Shown: in pieces, positions 26,988 through 36,296 of the stretch | Layout of the letters: every line of letters begins with the position of its first letter | Position numbering within the stretch: the first letter of the stretch is position 1 | The notes under the pieces: generated by a model | Databases searched by the model: none | What the model saw: the letters and a program-made list of their open reading frames with translations, nothing else | Told to the model about the DNA's origin: nothing | Assembly: GCA_022846075.1 (NCBI GenBank) | Contig: AP025582.1 | Span: 1,612,001 to 1,676,000 of the forward strand | Length of the DNA stretch: 64,000 nucleotides | Direction: 5' to 3' | Source: Oscillospiraceae bacterium | GTDB lineage: Bacteria > Bacillota > Clostridia > Oscillospirales > Oscillospiraceae | Program-made: the position numbers and the translations under genes

Positions 26988-27018
26988 AAGAGGGGCCCCT
27001 TCGGGGGCCTCTTTTTTC
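26988..27018 (+). terminator. Intrinsic terminator after the desulfurase
   Basis: AAGAGG and CCCC pair with GGGG and CCTCTT around a short TTC loop, with a small internal bulge, and are followed by six T. Confidence 0.8.
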
Positions 27019-27091
27019 GGTCCATGCAAAAGTGGACGGGCTCACGGTAAAAAAGGAAGATAAATTCAGGAAAAATTCACGTTTGCCGCCC

Positions 27092-27120
27092 TTGCGCAGG
27101 ACATACAAATCAAGTATAAT
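27092..27120 (+). promoter_or_regulatory. Predicted sigma-A promoter of cdaA-cdaR
   Basis: TTGCGC (27092-27097), a 17-bp spacer and TATAAT (27115-27120), 73 bases before the cdaA start. Confidence 0.7.
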
Positions 27121-27193
27121 ATCTTAGATAAGCAGGAGAATGTGTGACCATGCCGGAGCGCGCTGGATTTTTACACGGATGGGAGGGAATGAG

Positions 27194-28084
27194 ATGGACC
27201 AGATGATCGCGATGGTGGAGCGGCTGTTTACCAATTTCGGCAACATCGCCATTACGGATATCATCGATATCGCCATCATGGCCTTCCTCATCTACAAGCT
27301 GATCGACCTGATCCGCTCCACCAGCTCCGGGAAGGTGGCCAAGGGCATCGTGCTGGTGGTGGCCGCGCTGGGGCTGTCCAACCTGTGCCATCTGTATACC
27401 GTCAACTTCCTCCTCAGCAAAATGCTGGAGTGGGGCGTGCTGGCGCTGGTCATCCTCTTCCAGCCCGAGCTGCGCAAGATCCTGGAACAGGTGGGGAGCA
27501 GCAGTCTGGGCACGGTGTTTGTCAGCCACCAGGACGTGCCCGATGAGCTGGAAAACGCCATCGTCCAGACGGTGGAGGCCTATACCTCGCTGTCCAAGAG
27601 CAAGACCGGCGCCCTGATGGTTTTTGAGCGGAAAAACATGCTGGATGACGCCATCCGGACCGGCACGAGCCTGGACGCCGTGGTGAACAGCGAGCTTTTG
27701 AAGAACATTTTCTGGAACAAGGCCCCCCTTCATGACGGGGCTGTCATCGTCCGCAACGGGCATATCGTGGGCGCCGGGTGCATGCTGCCCATGTCCGGAA
27801 ACGTGAATCTCTCCCGGGACCTCGGGATGCGCCACCGGGCCGGGATCGGCGTCAGCGAGCAGACCGACGCTGTGGTGGCCATCGTCTCCGAGGAGACCGG
27901 GTCCATCTCGGTGGCAGTTGGCGGGATGCTGAAACGGCACTTGGCCCCCGAGACGCTGGAGCGGCTGCTCCGCAATGAGCTGCTGCCGGAGCAGAAGGAG
28001 GAGAGCGGTTCCCGCTTTAAGCTGCCCGCTCTGTTCCGAGGGAAGAAGGAGGAGAGGAAAGATGGAGACAGCAAAGAAAAATAA
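27194..28084 (+). CDS. cdaA: Diadenylate cyclase CdaA (c-di-AMP synthase)
   Basis: Makes the second messenger cyclic di-AMP from two ATP at the membrane. The 296 aa comprise three N-terminal membrane helices (within about 18-100) and a DAC domain with the two catalytic motifs DGA (PLHDGAVIV) and RHR (GMRHRAGIG). The C-terminus is a charged tail (KKEERKDGDSKEK). The ATG at 27194 has a GGAGGG SD six bases upstream; two in-frame upstream starts lack one. It overlaps cdaR, its membrane regulator, by 23 bases. Confidence 0.95.
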   Translation: MDQMIAMVERLFTNFGNIAITDIIDIAIMAFLIYKLIDLIRSTSSGKVAKGIVLVVAALGLSNLCHLYTVNFLLSKMLEWGVLALVILFQPELRKILEQVGSSSLGTVFVSHQDVPDELENAIVQTVEAYTSLSKSKTGALMVFERKNMLDDAIRTGTSLDAVVNSELLKNIFWNKAPLHDGAVIVRNGHIVGAGCMLPMSGNVNLSRDLGMRHRAGIGVSEQTDAVVAIVSEETGSISVAVGGMLKRHLAPETLERLLRNELLPEQKEESGSRFKLPALFRGKKEERKDGDSKEK

Positions 28085-29282
28085 GGGGCTGTACATCGTC
28101 CTCTCCGTCCTCATCGCAGTTGTTTTATGGATGTATGTCGGGAAGGTGGTCAACCCCGAGATCGACGGGGTGGTCCGCAACCTGCCCGTAAGTTTTGTGG
28201 GGCTTGACGTTTTGGAAGACCGGGGGCTGATGATCAGTGACGGCCTGGATCGGACCGTCACGATCAATGTCAAAGGGAAGCGGGACCTGGTCAACAAGCT
28301 CTCCGGGGAGACGGTCTCCGTCACCATTGACGTGTCCTCCATCGCTCAGCCGGGGACCTACACGCAGGCCTATCAGGTCACGCCCAGCGTGGGCGGAACG
28401 GTCTCCATCATTGACCGCCATCCGCTGAATGTGGAGTTTACCGTAGCCAAGCTCGCCGTCCGCACCGTGCCGGTTCAGCCCAATTTTACCGGCGGCGTGG
28501 CGGAGGGATACCAGGCCGGAGAATTTTCCTTCTCGCCCGCCACCATTGAAGTCAAGGGAGAGGAGTCGCTGGTCAACCAGATCGACTACGCCCAGGTGAC
28601 TCTGGATAAGACCGAGCTTTCCGAGACTTACAGCGGAGATTTGCCCTATGTCTTCATTTCCTATAACAAAGAGGTGATGGACGGGGCCAATCTGGAGACC
28701 AATGTGCCGCTGATCCGCACAACTCTTCCCGTGGTACAGATCAAAGAGGTTCCTCTCACGGTCAATATCCTGCCCGGCGGCGGTGCCACCAAGGACAATA
28801 TCACATATGAGATCTCGCCCAAGACCATCATGGTGGCCGGCAGCGCCGGAGACCTGGAGGGGGTAAAGGAGATCTCCCTGGGCGATATTGACCTGGCTAA
28901 GGTCCTGGGCAGCGATACGCTCTCGTTCCCCATCACCCTTGCCCCTGAGCTGACCAACGTCAGCGGCGTCAGTGAGGCGGCGGTGACGATCACGGTAGAT
29001 GGGCTGACCACCGCCACGCTGGAGGTGGATAACATCGAGCTGATCAATAAGCCCGCCGGCTATACGGCCACGGCGGTGACTCAGTCCCGCCAGGTCCAGA
29101 TCCGGGGCTCGGAGGAAGCCGTAGCCTCGGTGAGTCCCTCTCAGCTTCGCATTGTGGCCGACCTGGGACAGGCCGTGGCGGCCACCGGCACTCAGACCAT
29201 CCCCGTCAAAGTGTACCTGGACGGCAGGAGTGACGTGGGCGTGGTAGGTGAGTATAACATTGTGGTATCCATCAGCAGATAA
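28062..29282 (+). CDS. cdaR: YbbR-domain protein CdaR, regulator of CdaA
   Basis: A 406-aa membrane-anchored protein: one N-terminal helix (about 10-30) followed by repeated extracytoplasmic YbbR domains of about 80 residues (four can be traced). CdaR binds and modulates CdaA. The start chosen (28062, METAKKNKG) has a GGAGAGG SD at 28050-28056 and lies inside cdaA; the frame is open further upstream but only as the shadow of cdaA. In Bacillus glmM follows cdaR; here an RseC-family gene follows. Confidence 0.9.
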   Translation: METAKKNKGLYIVLSVLIAVVLWMYVGKVVNPEIDGVVRNLPVSFVGLDVLEDRGLMISDGLDRTVTINVKGKRDLVNKLSGETVSVTIDVSSIAQPGTYTQAYQVTPSVGGTVSIIDRHPLNVEFTVAKLAVRTVPVQPNFTGGVAEGYQAGEFSFSPATIEVKGEESLVNQIDYAQVTLDKTELSETYSGDLPYVFISYNKEVMDGANLETNVPLIRTTLPVVQIKEVPLTVNILPGGGATKDNITYEISPKTIMVAGSAGDLEGVKEISLGDIDLAKVLGSDTLSFPITLAPELTNVSGVSEAAVTITVDGLTTATLEVDNIELINKPAGYTATAVTQSRQVQIRGSEEAVASVSPSQLRIVADLGQAVAATGTQTIPVKVYLDGRSDVGVVGEYNIVVSISR

Positions 29283-29297
29283 GGAGTTCTCAGCATT

Positions 29298-29726
29298 ATG
29301 AAACAAACAGCACAAGTCATCCGTTCCGTCAGCCCCGGTTACGCGGAAGTGATGGTCCGCCGGACCTCCGCCTGCGCCAGTGCCCATAAGTGTGGTTCCT
29401 GCGACCATTGCAGCATGATGGAAAACGCGCCCGAGATCATAGTGGTGGCGGAAAATCCCAACGGGGCCCAGCCCGGGGACACCGTCACCGTGGAGAGCGC
29501 CACTTCCAGTGTTTTGGGGGCTGCGGTCCTGTTGTATGTCGTCCCTTTCGTCCTCTTTTTCGCCCTCTATCTTCTGGGGGGGACGATGTCCTTGACGGAA
29601 GGGGTCTCCATCGCCATGGGCGGTGTGGGCTTCGTACTGGGCCTGCTGGCCGCCATGGGGCTGGACCGCTACCGGAAGAACCACAGCCCCGTTATTTTTA
29701 AGATCATTTCCTCTCTCGGGGGCTGA
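29298..29726 (+). CDS. RseC/MucC family (SoxR-reducing system-type) protein
   Basis: A 142-aa membrane protein. The cytosolic N-terminus carries a four-cysteine cluster (C-A-S-A-H-K-C-G-S-C-D-H-C), a likely iron-sulfur or redox site, and two membrane helices follow (about 73-95 and 100-122). In anaerobes such proteins associate with RNF-type electron transport. No rnf genes are in the window, so partners are unknown. It is 15 bases after cdaR. Confidence 0.8.
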   Translation: MKQTAQVIRSVSPGYAEVMVRRTSACASAHKCGSCDHCSMMENAPEIIVVAENPNGAQPGDTVTVESATSSVLGAAVLLYVVPFVLFFALYLLGGTMSLTEGVSIAMGGVGFVLGLLAAMGLDRYRKNHSPVIFKIISSLGG

Positions 29727-29728
29727 GC

Positions 29729-30604
29729 GTGTTCGGCTACGTCAGAGCGAGGCAGGACACCCTTACCCCGGAGTGTTTGGCCGGCTATGAGTCGGCCTAC
29801 TGCGGGCTGTGCCACAGCTTGGGCCGCCGGCGGGGACTGTTCAGCCGCATGTTTCTCAGCTATGACTTTGTCCTGCTGGCCATGCTCCTTGCTCCGGCGG
29901 GAGAGGGAAAACCGGCGGAGTGCCGCCGCTGTCCCGTCCATCCCGTCAAAGGAAAGCTGACGTGCCTGGAGCGGGACTGGCTGGACCTGGCGGCGGACGA
30001 GAGCGTCGTTCTGACCTGGTGGAAGCTTCAGGACACCATCGCCGACGGAGGATTCTTTGCCCGCCTGGGGGCGCGCATCCTGTCTTTGGGGTTGTGTGCC
30101 GCCTATCGGAAGGCCAGGGCAGCCTGCCCCGGCTTTGACGCCCGTGTGGCGGAAGATCTTGTGGAGCTGCGCGCCCTGGAGGGGCGCAGCTGTCCTTTCA
30201 TCGACCAGACGGCGGACTGCTTTGCCCGGCTGCTGAGCGCCGCCGCCCCCATGACAGGGGACGCCGTCCGGGACCGGGCGCTGGAGCAGCTCCTCTACCA
30301 TTTGGGCAGGTGGATCTATCTCGTCGACGCGGTGGACGACCTGGCCGAGGATCAAAAGGCGGGGCGGTATAATCCGGTGGCCTGCCGCTTCCCGGAGTGG
30401 GGGCAGGAGGAGCAGAGCTACCTGCGCCGGACCATGGACCACTCTCTGGCCTTGGCTGGGGCCGCATTCCAGCTGTTGGAGCGGACAGAGTGGTCGCCGG
30501 TGGTGGAGAATATTTTATACAGCGGTCTTCCCGGCGTGGAGGAGTTGGTCTTCTCCGGTCAGTGGCGGGACTATCAAAAGAGACACAGGAGAAACGACCG
30601 ATGA
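29729..30604 (+). CDS. DUF5685 family protein
   Basis: A 291-aa protein recognised as DUF5685 by its start [14 protein letters not shown] and the cysteine motif [10 protein letters not shown], followed by [10 protein letters not shown]. Cysteines recur in CRRCPVH, CLERDW and CPFIDQ, suggesting metal or cluster binding. Helical throughout, with [16 protein letters not shown] typical of the family. The function is unknown. The start is GTG two bases after the RseC stop, and its stop overlaps the J-domain gene, so the three are one unit. Confidence 0.75.
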   Translation: MFGYVRARQDTLTPECLAGYESAYCGLCHSLGRRRGLFSRMFLSYDFVLLAMLLAPAGEGKPAECRRCPVHPVKGKLTCLERDWLDLAADESVVLTWWKLQDTIADGGFFARLGARILSLGLCAAYRKARAACPGFDARVAEDLVELRALEGRSCPFIDQTADCFARLLSAAAPMTGDAVRDRALEQLLYHLGRWIYLVDAVDDLAEDQKAGRYNPVACRFPEWGQEEQSYLRRTMDHSLALAGAAFQLLERTEWSPVVENILYSGLPGVEELVFSGQWRDYQKRHRRNDR

Positions 30605-31200
30605 ATGATCCTTACAGCATCCTTGGCGTAGACCCTGGTGCCAGTGACGAGGAGATCAAAAAGGCCTATCGTGATCTGGCCCGGAAGTACCATCCGGACA
30701 ACTACCAGAACAATCCTCTGGCCGACCTGGCCGAGGAAAAGATGAAAGAGATCAACGAGGCCTATGACTCGATCAACCGCTCCCGCTCCGGCGGCGGTGG
30801 GCAGAGCCAATATGGCGGCTACCAGCAGCAGCGGTATCAGCAGCAACAGTATACTCATCAGCAGTATACCGGCGGCGACGCGCTGTACGCCCAGGTGCGG
30901 CAGGCCATCAACCTGGGAAATCTGGCCCAGGCGGAGCAGTTGCTCCGCACGGCACCCCGTCAGGACGCCGAGTGGCATTTTCTCACCGGCTATGTGGCCT
31001 ATCAAAAGGGCTGGCTGGATGAGGCCACCCAGCACTTTCAGACAGCCTGTTCCATGGAGCCTGGGAATACCGAATACCGTCAGGCGTTGTCCATGATGCA
31101 GCAGGGCGGCGCCAGCTACCGGCCCGCGGGATACGGCTACGCCGGGTGCGATCCCTGTACGACCTGCATGTGTATCAGCTGCGCCAGCCCATGCTGCTGA
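30601..31200 (+). CDS. J-domain protein with Gln-rich linker, TPR-like segment and Cys-rich C-terminus
   Basis: A 199-aa co-chaperone-like protein. Residues 1-65 form a J domain with the HPD motif (RKYHPDN), which stimulates DnaK ATPase. A linker of Q/Y repeats (about 68-90) is followed by a helical segment resembling a TPR pair (about 95-165), and the last 20 residues hold seven cysteines (CDPCTTCMC and CASPCC). There is no zinc-finger domain as in DnaJ itself. The ATG overlaps the DUF5685 stop (ATGA), hinting that the two proteins work together. Confidence 0.82.
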   Translation: MNDPYSILGVDPGASDEEIKKAYRDLARKYHPDNYQNNPLADLAEEKMKEINEAYDSINRSRSGGGGQSQYGGYQQQRYQQQQYTHQQYTGGDALYAQVRQAINLGNLAQAEQLLRTAPRQDAEWHFLTGYVAYQKGWLDEATQHFQTACSMEPGNTEYRQALSMMQQGGASYRPAGYGYAGCDPCTTCMCISCASPCC

Positions 31201-31210
31201 GGAGCAAGGC

Positions 31211-31239
31211 TTTTCAACAGATCTATTTTGTGGTATAAT
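31211..31239 (+). promoter_or_regulatory. Predicted extended -10 promoter of the yicC-remA-gmk-rpoZ operon
   Basis: TTTTCA (31211-31216), a 17-bp spacer and TATAAT (31234-31239) with an extended -10 (TGGTATAAT), 27 bases before the GTG start. Confidence 0.7.
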
Positions 31240-31266
31240 ACATTGTTCAGAAGGGAAGCGGTGCCT

Positions 31267-32145
31267 GTGATCAAAAGCATGACCGGCTACGGCAGGGGAG
31301 AGTCGGTGTGGAACGGACACGCCATTACCGCTGAGATCCGCTCGGTGAACAACCGCTATCTGGACTGCGGCGTCAAGCTTCCCCGGATGTACAATTTTGC
31401 CGAGGACGCCGTCAAAGCGGCGGTCCAGCGGCGGGTGAGCCGGGGAAAGGTGGAGGTCTATCTCTCCGTGGGCCCCTCTGAGACCGGCGGTGTCTCCATC
31501 TCGGTGAACCGGCCGGTGGCCGACGGGTATTACAGCGCCCTGCGGGAACTGGCCGACGCATACAGCCTGGCTGACGATATCTCCGTATCTCTGCTCTCCC
31601 GGTTCCCCGACGTGTTTTTGGTGGAGCGGACGGAAGAGGATCGGGACGAGGCGGTTGCCGGGCTTTTGGAGGCTCTGGGCAAGGCCTTGGACGAGTTCGA
31701 CGCCATGCGGGAGCGGGAGGGCGTCAAGCTGGCGGAGGATGTGCGGAACCGGGCTGAGACCATCAAACAACTCACCGCCCAGGTGGAGGAGCGCTCCCCC
31801 GGCATCGTGGCCGATTACCGGGCCAAGCTTACCGCCAAATTGCAGGAGATCCTGGGCAGCACCCAGATCGACGAAAGCCGCATCCTCACTGAGGCTGCCA
31901 TTTACGCAGACAAGGTGGCCGTGGACGAGGAGACCGTCCGGCTGAGAAGCCATCTGGATCAGCTGGCCGGGATGCTGGAGCAGGGCGGCAGCGTGGGACG
32001 GAAGCTGGATTTCCTCATTCAGGAGTTCAACCGGGAAGCCAACACCATTGGCTCCAAGTGCAACGACGTGGAGACCGGCCGCCTGGTGGTGGACATCAAG
32101 GCGGAGATTGAGAAGATCCGGGAGCAGATTCAAAACCTGGAATAG
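31267..32145 (+). CDS. yicC: YicC family endoribonuclease/stress protein
   Basis: A 292-aa YicC-like protein; homologues are reported as endoribonucleases. The N-terminal IKSMTGYGRGE and NNRYLDCGVKLPR are family signatures, and the C-terminal DUF1732 part ends FLIQEFNREANTIGSKCND. The GTG at 31267 fits the SD AAGGGAAG (31251-31258) and the family start; the GTG at 31261 is too near the SD. It leads the conserved yicC-remA-gmk-rpoZ-priA string. Confidence 0.9.
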   Translation: MIKSMTGYGRGESVWNGHAITAEIRSVNNRYLDCGVKLPRMYNFAEDAVKAAVQRRVSRGKVEVYLSVGPSETGGVSISVNRPVADGYYSALRELADAYSLADDISVSLLSRFPDVFLVERTEEDRDEAVAGLLEALGKALDEFDAMREREGVKLAEDVRNRAETIKQLTAQVEERSPGIVADYRAKLTAKLQEILGSTQIDESRILTEAAIYADKVAVDEETVRLRSHLDQLAGMLEQGGSVGRKLDFLIQEFNREANTIGSKCNDVETGRLVVDIKAEIEKIREQIQNLE

Positions 32146-32163
32146 AAAAGGAGGGCGAAGCAG

Positions 32164-32436
32164 GTGAAGCTGGTCAATGTGGGCTTTGGCAACATGATTT
32201 CAGCCGGACGGCTCATTGCTATCGTGGGACCTGATTCGGCCCCCATCAAACGGATGGTCCAGGAGGCGCGGGACAGCGGAAACCTAATCGACGCCACCTA
32301 TGGCCGCCGGACCCGGGCCGTCCTCATTATGGACAGTGACCATATCGTCCTCTCGGCTCTCCAGCCGGAGACGGTTGCCGCCAGAGCGGGCGGGAAGGAG
32401 CCGGAGGCGGTCATTGAGGAGGAGGACGCCACGTGA
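32164..32436 (+). CDS. remA: RemA-family DNA-binding regulator (DUF370)
   Basis: A 90-aa homologue of RemA, a ring-forming DNA-binding protein that activates biofilm matrix genes in Bacillus. The core [20 protein letters not shown], then [12 protein letters not shown] and [14 protein letters not shown], is strongly conserved. The start is GTG. In Clostridia the protein is conserved between yicC and gmk; its targets there are largely unknown. Confidence 0.92.
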   Translation: MKLVNVGFGNMISAGRLIAIVGPDSAPIKRMVQEARDSGNLIDATYGRRTRAVLIMDSDHIVLSALQPETVAARAGGKEPEAVIEEEDAT

Positions 32437-33041
32437 TACGAAAGAAGCAGAGAGGCCAGCTCATCGTTCTCTCCGGGCCCTCGGGCGTGGGAAAGAGCAC
32501 GGTGATCTCCGAACTTCTCAGCGAACGGTCCGACATCTACTTTTCCGTTTCCTTTACCACCCGGAAACCCAGGGTGGGGGAGGAGGACGGCGTCAACTAT
32601 TGTTTTGTCTCCAAAGAAACCTTTGAGGGCATGATCGGCCGTGGCGAGTTTTTAGAGTACGCCCAGTATGTCGATAATTACTACGGGACCTCCCTCAGAG
32701 TGATCGAGGAAAAGCTGGCCGCCGGCATTGACGTGCTGCTGGATATCGAGGTGCAGGGGGCGGCCAAGGTGCGGGACAAGTGTCCCGACGCCGTTTTTAT
32801 TTTTATTATCCCGCCTTCCTTCGAGGAGCTTTCCCGCCGCCTTCACAGCCGCAACACGGATGACGAGTCCGTCATTGAGGGCCGTCTGAGAAAAGCCCGG
32901 GAGGAATATAAGGAGATTTCCCATTACGACTACCTTGTCGTCAACGATAAGGTGTCCGACGCTGCCGCCGAGATCATGTCCATTCTGGTGGCGGAGGGAT
33001 GCCGCACCAAGTACCGGATGAATTTAGTTGAAGGAGTTTGA
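32433..33041 (+). CDS. gmk: Guanylate kinase
   Basis: Phosphorylates GMP to GDP; 202 aa. P-loop GPSGVGKST is near residues 13-21, the GMP-binding segment is [17 protein letters not shown], and DIEVQGA follows. It starts with GTG overlapping the remA stop by four bases. A target of (p)ppGpp control in Firmicutes. Confidence 0.95.
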   Translation: MIRKKQRGQLIVLSGPSGVGKSTVISELLSERSDIYFSVSFTTRKPRVGEEDGVNYCFVSKETFEGMIGRGEFLEYAQYVDNYYGTSLRVIEEKLAAGIDVLLDIEVQGAAKVRDKCPDAVFIFIIPPSFEELSRRLHSRNTDDESVIEGRLRKAREEYKEISHYDYLVVNDKVSDAAAEIMSILVAEGCRTKYRMNLVEGV

Positions 33042-33047
33042 TGTCTT

Positions 33048-33245
33048 ATGATGCTTGAACCCGCTATGAACGACCTTTTGAAACAGGTCCCCAGCCGCTA
33101 TATGCTGGTGAACGTGGTGGCCCACCGGGCCCGGCAGATTGCCAGCCAGGCGGAGGACGAGGGCTATCCTCTGGACGAGAAGCCCGTTACCCTGGCCCTG
33201 AACGAGGTGGCCCGCGGGGATGTGGAGCCCTCTGAGGAAGTGTAA
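33048..33245 (+). CDS. rpoZ: RNA polymerase omega subunit
   Basis: A 65-aa omega subunit that helps assemble RNA polymerase. Recognised by SRYMLVNVVAHRARQIASQA and KPVTLALNEVARG, and by the invariant position after gmk. The start may be 33048 or the adjacent ATG at 33051. A terminator follows, before priA. Confidence 0.92.
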   Translation: MMLEPAMNDLLKQVPSRYMLVNVVAHRARQIASQAEDEGYPLDEKPVTLALNEVARGDVEPSEEV

Positions 33246-33249
33246 CATG

Positions 33250-33290
33250 AAAGGCAAGCGGCGGGTCACGGCCCGGTCGCTTGCCTTTTC
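33250..33290 (+). terminator. Intrinsic terminator after rpoZ
   Basis: AAAGGCAAGCG (33250-33260) pairs perfectly with CGCTTGCCTTT (33278-33288). The loop can itself pair (CGGG with CCCG). Confidence 0.8.
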
Positions 33291-33314
33291 CGGGATATAA
33301 GGGGGGACGCCGGC

Positions 33315-35786
33315 GTGCCGGTTCTGATTGCCAAGATCGCGCTCTCGGCGGCCACATTTGCCATTGACAAGCCCTATGACTATCTGATCCCCGCCGAGCT
33401 GGCCGAACTGTCTCCCGGCGTCCGGGTGATCGTCCCCTTTGGGGCGGGAAACCGGAGGACGGAGGGGATCGTCCTGGCGGTAGAGACCGCTGAGAACCCT
33501 GATAAGCGGCTGAAATCCATTCTGGCCTGTCTGGATGAAGAGCCCGTCCTCACTGACGAGGGCATCCGCACGGCACTTTGGATGCGGGAGCGGTGGTTCT
33601 GTACCGTGTACGACGCCGTCCGGGCCATGCTCCCCGCCGGGCTCTATTACGCCTTGCAGGACTGCTACCGGCTGGCCGACGGCGTAGAGAAAGAGGCCGC
33701 CCTGGAGGCCGCCGGACGTTCCAAATACGAGCGGCAGGTGGTGGAGCTGGTCTCCGTCCGGCAGAGCGGCCTGGAGGCGGCGCAGATCCGGGAAGCCTTT
33801 GGGACCAAAGATCCCGGCCCGGCCCTGCGCGCCCTGGTGGGAAAGGGTATCTTGGCGCTGGAGACCAGTGCCGCCCGCGGCGTGGGGGATAAGACGGAAA
33901 AGCTGATCTCTCTGGCCATCCCGCCGGAAGAGGCCCTGGCACAGGTAACCCCCAAGCGAAAGACGGCGCCTCTGCGCTATGCCGTGGTGGAGCTGTTGGC
34001 GGGGATCGGGGAGGCCGCGGTCAAAGAGGTCTGCTATTTTACGGGCGCCGCCAACGCCACCATACGCTCCCTGGAAAAAAGCGGACTTGTGACCATAACG
34101 GAACAAGAGGTTTTCCGCCGGGCCGGGCCGGATCATGTGGAGCCCGCCGGGCCGGTCAAACTGAACCGGGAGCAGGATGCCGCCTTTCAGGGACTCAACG
34201 CCATAGCGGAGGCGGGGGAGGCGGCGGTGGCCCTCCTGTACGGGGTCACCGGAAGCGGAAAGACCCAGGTTTACCTCCGGTTGATCGAGGAGACATTGAA
34301 GCGGGGCAAGACGGCCCTCACGCTGGTGCCGGAGATCGCCCTCACCCCGCAGCTCATGGCCATCTACACCGCCCATTTCGGGGACGAGGTGGCGGTGCTC
34401 CACAGCTCCCTGCGGGCGGGAGAGCGCTACGATGAGTGGAAGCGGATCCGAACGGGAAAGGCCCGGGTGGTCATCGGGACCCGCTCTGCCGTGTTCGCCC
34501 CCCTGGAACGGCTGGGCCTCGTCATCCTGGACGAGGAGCAGGAGGGGAGCTATAAATCGGAAAACGTGCCACGCTACCACGCCAGGGACGTGGCGAAATA
34601 CCGGGCCCAGCGGAACGGGGCGCTTTTGGTGCTGGGGTCCGCCACCCCCTCGGTGGAGACCATGTACCACGCCCGCCAGGGAGACTACCGTCTCTTTACT
34701 CTGGCCCGGCGCTACAATGAGCGGGAGCTGCCCGCCGTTTTTCTGGCCGATATGAAGGAGGAGCTCCAGGCCGGGAACACCTCTCCGCTGAGCCTTCCCC
34801 TGCGGCAGGCCCTAGAAGAAAACCTGAAGCGGGGCGAGCAGAGCATCCTCTTTCTAAACCGGAGGGGCGCCAGCCGGATGGTGACCTGCGTCCACTGCGG
34901 GCAGGTGCCCAGCTGTCCCAGGTGTTCGGCCTATCTGACGTACCACTCCGCCAATCACCGGCTCATGTGCCATTACTGCGGCCACTCCGAGCCCATGCCG
35001 GACAGCTGTCCCGACTGCGGCGGCGCGCTGGAATTTGTGGGGGCCGGGACCCAGCGGGTGGAGGAGGCGCTCAAGGAGCTCTTTCCCGACGTGGAAGTGA
35101 TGCGGATGGACGCCGATACTGTCACTGCCAGCCAGTCCCACGAAAAGCTTCTGGCCCGATTTCGGGAAGAGAGGATTCCCATTCTGGTGGGGACCCAAAT
35201 GGTGGCCAAGGGGCTGGATTTTGAAAATGTCACGCTGGTGGGGGTCATCTCCGCCGATCAGGGGCTCTACCTGGACGATTACCGGGCGGGAGAGCGCACA
35301 TTTTCTCTCATTACCCAGGTGGTGGGCCGGGCGGGCCGTGGCAGCAAAGCGGGTCGGGCCATCATCCAGACCTTTACCCCGGAAAACGACGTTATCACCG
35401 CCGCCGCCCGGCAGGATTACGACCATTTTTACGAGCAGGAAATCGGGTTGAGAAAGGTCCGCAACTGTCCGCCCTTTTCATCCTTCTTTGTTATTACAGT
35501 CTCCGGCGCCGAGGAGGGACAGACCCTCCGGGTGTGCGCCATGCTGCGGGACACCCTTCTGAGCTGGCTGGGGACGGAGCCCTATCGGGGCTTTTCCTGC
35601 CAAGTCCTGGGACCGGCTCCCGCCGCCATCACAAAGGTAAATAACCGCTACCGCTACCGGCTGACGCTGATGGCGGAAAACATTCGCTTGTTTCGGGCGT
35701 TGGTGGCCCACCTGGTGCGCTGCGCCCAGGCGGACCGAAAAAACCGGGGCGTGTCTATCACAGCGGACATAGACCCCATGAATTAG
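33315..35786 (+). CDS. priA: Primosomal protein PriA (replication restart helicase)
   Basis: A 3'-5' DNA helicase that reloads the replisome at stalled forks; 823 aa. The N-terminal DNA-binding region is followed by Walker A GVTGSGKTQ, the DEEQ-type Walker B (LDEEQEGSYK) and the zinc-binding insert with CVHCGQ, CPRC, CHYCGH and CPDCGG. The start is GTG, 25 bases after the rpoZ terminator; no separate promoter is evident. def follows nine bases after the stop. Confidence 0.96.
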   Translation: MPVLIAKIALSAATFAIDKPYDYLIPAELAELSPGVRVIVPFGAGNRRTEGIVLAVETAENPDKRLKSILACLDEEPVLTDEGIRTALWMRERWFCTVYDAVRAMLPAGLYYALQDCYRLADGVEKEAALEAAGRSKYERQVVELVSVRQSGLEAAQIREAFGTKDPGPALRALVGKGILALETSAARGVGDKTEKLISLAIPPEEALAQVTPKRKTAPLRYAVVELLAGIGEAAVKEVCYFTGAANATIRSLEKSGLVTITEQEVFRRAGPDHVEPAGPVKLNREQDAAFQGLNAIAEAGEAAVALLYGVTGSGKTQVYLRLIEETLKRGKTALTLVPEIALTPQLMAIYTAHFGDEVAVLHSSLRAGERYDEWKRIRTGKARVVIGTRSAVFAPLERLGLVILDEEQEGSYKSENVPRYHARDVAKYRAQRNGALLVLGSATPSVETMYHARQGDYRLFTLARRYNERELPAVFLADMKEELQAGNTSPLSLPLRQALEENLKRGEQSILFLNRRGASRMVTCVHCGQVPSCPRCSAYLTYHSANHRLMCHYCGHSEPMPDSCPDCGGALEFVGAGTQRVEEALKELFPDVEVMRMDADTVTASQSHEKLLARFREERIPILVGTQMVAKGLDFENVTLVGVISADQGLYLDDYRAGERTFSLITQVVGRAGRGSKAGRAIIQTFTPENDVITAAARQDYDHFYEQEIGLRKVRNCPPFSSFFVITVSGAEEGQTLRVCAMLRDTLLSWLGTEPYRGFSCQVLGPAPAAITKVNNRYRYRLTLMAENIRLFRALVAHLVRCAQADRKNRGVSITADIDPMN

Positions 35787-35795
35787 GAGGATATC

Positions 35796-36296
35796 ATGGC
35801 GATACGAAAGATTTTGACCGATGAGGACCCGGTCCTGCACAAGAAGTGCCACCCGGTCACACAGTTTGACGAGAAATTGGGCGCCCTGCTGGACGATCTG
35901 AAGGCCACTTTGGCCAATGCCAACGGAGCCGGCCTGGCCGCGCCCCAAATCGGTATTCTCCGCCGGATCGTGATCGTGGTGGACGCCAACGACGAGATGC
36001 TGGAGCTGGTCAATCCCGAGCTGCTGGATCAGGAGGGGGAGCAGGACGGCTTTGAGGGCTGCCTCTCCGTACCTGGCCGTTGGGGCATGGTGAAGCGGCC
36101 CATGAAGGTCCGGGTAAAGGCCCAGGACCGCAGCGGCAAATGGTTTGAGGCAGAAGGGGAAGAGATGGTGGCCCGCTGCTTCTGCCACGAGATCGAACAT
36201 CTGGACGGCCATATTTTTACCGAGCACACGGACAAACTCTATACTTCCGAGGAGCTGGATGAGCTTCTCACCAGACAGGAGAAAATGCGGAAATGA
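35796..36296 (+). CDS. def: Peptide deformylase
   Basis: Removes the formyl group from new N-terminal methionine; 166 aa metalloenzyme. All three motifs are present: GAGLAAPQIG, EGCLSVPG (metal-binding cysteine) and CHEIEHLDG (HExxH). The AGGAGG SD is six bases before the ATG. It overlaps fmt by four bases, so the enzymes that add and remove formyl groups are coupled. Confidence 0.95.
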   Translation: MAIRKILTDEDPVLHKKCHPVTQFDEKLGALLDDLKATLANANGAGLAAPQIGILRRIVIVVDANDEMLELVNPELLDQEGEQDGFEGCLSVPGRWGMVKRPMKVRVKAQDRSGKWFEAEGEEMVARCFCHEIEHLDGHIFTEHTDKLYTSEELDELLTRQEKMRK

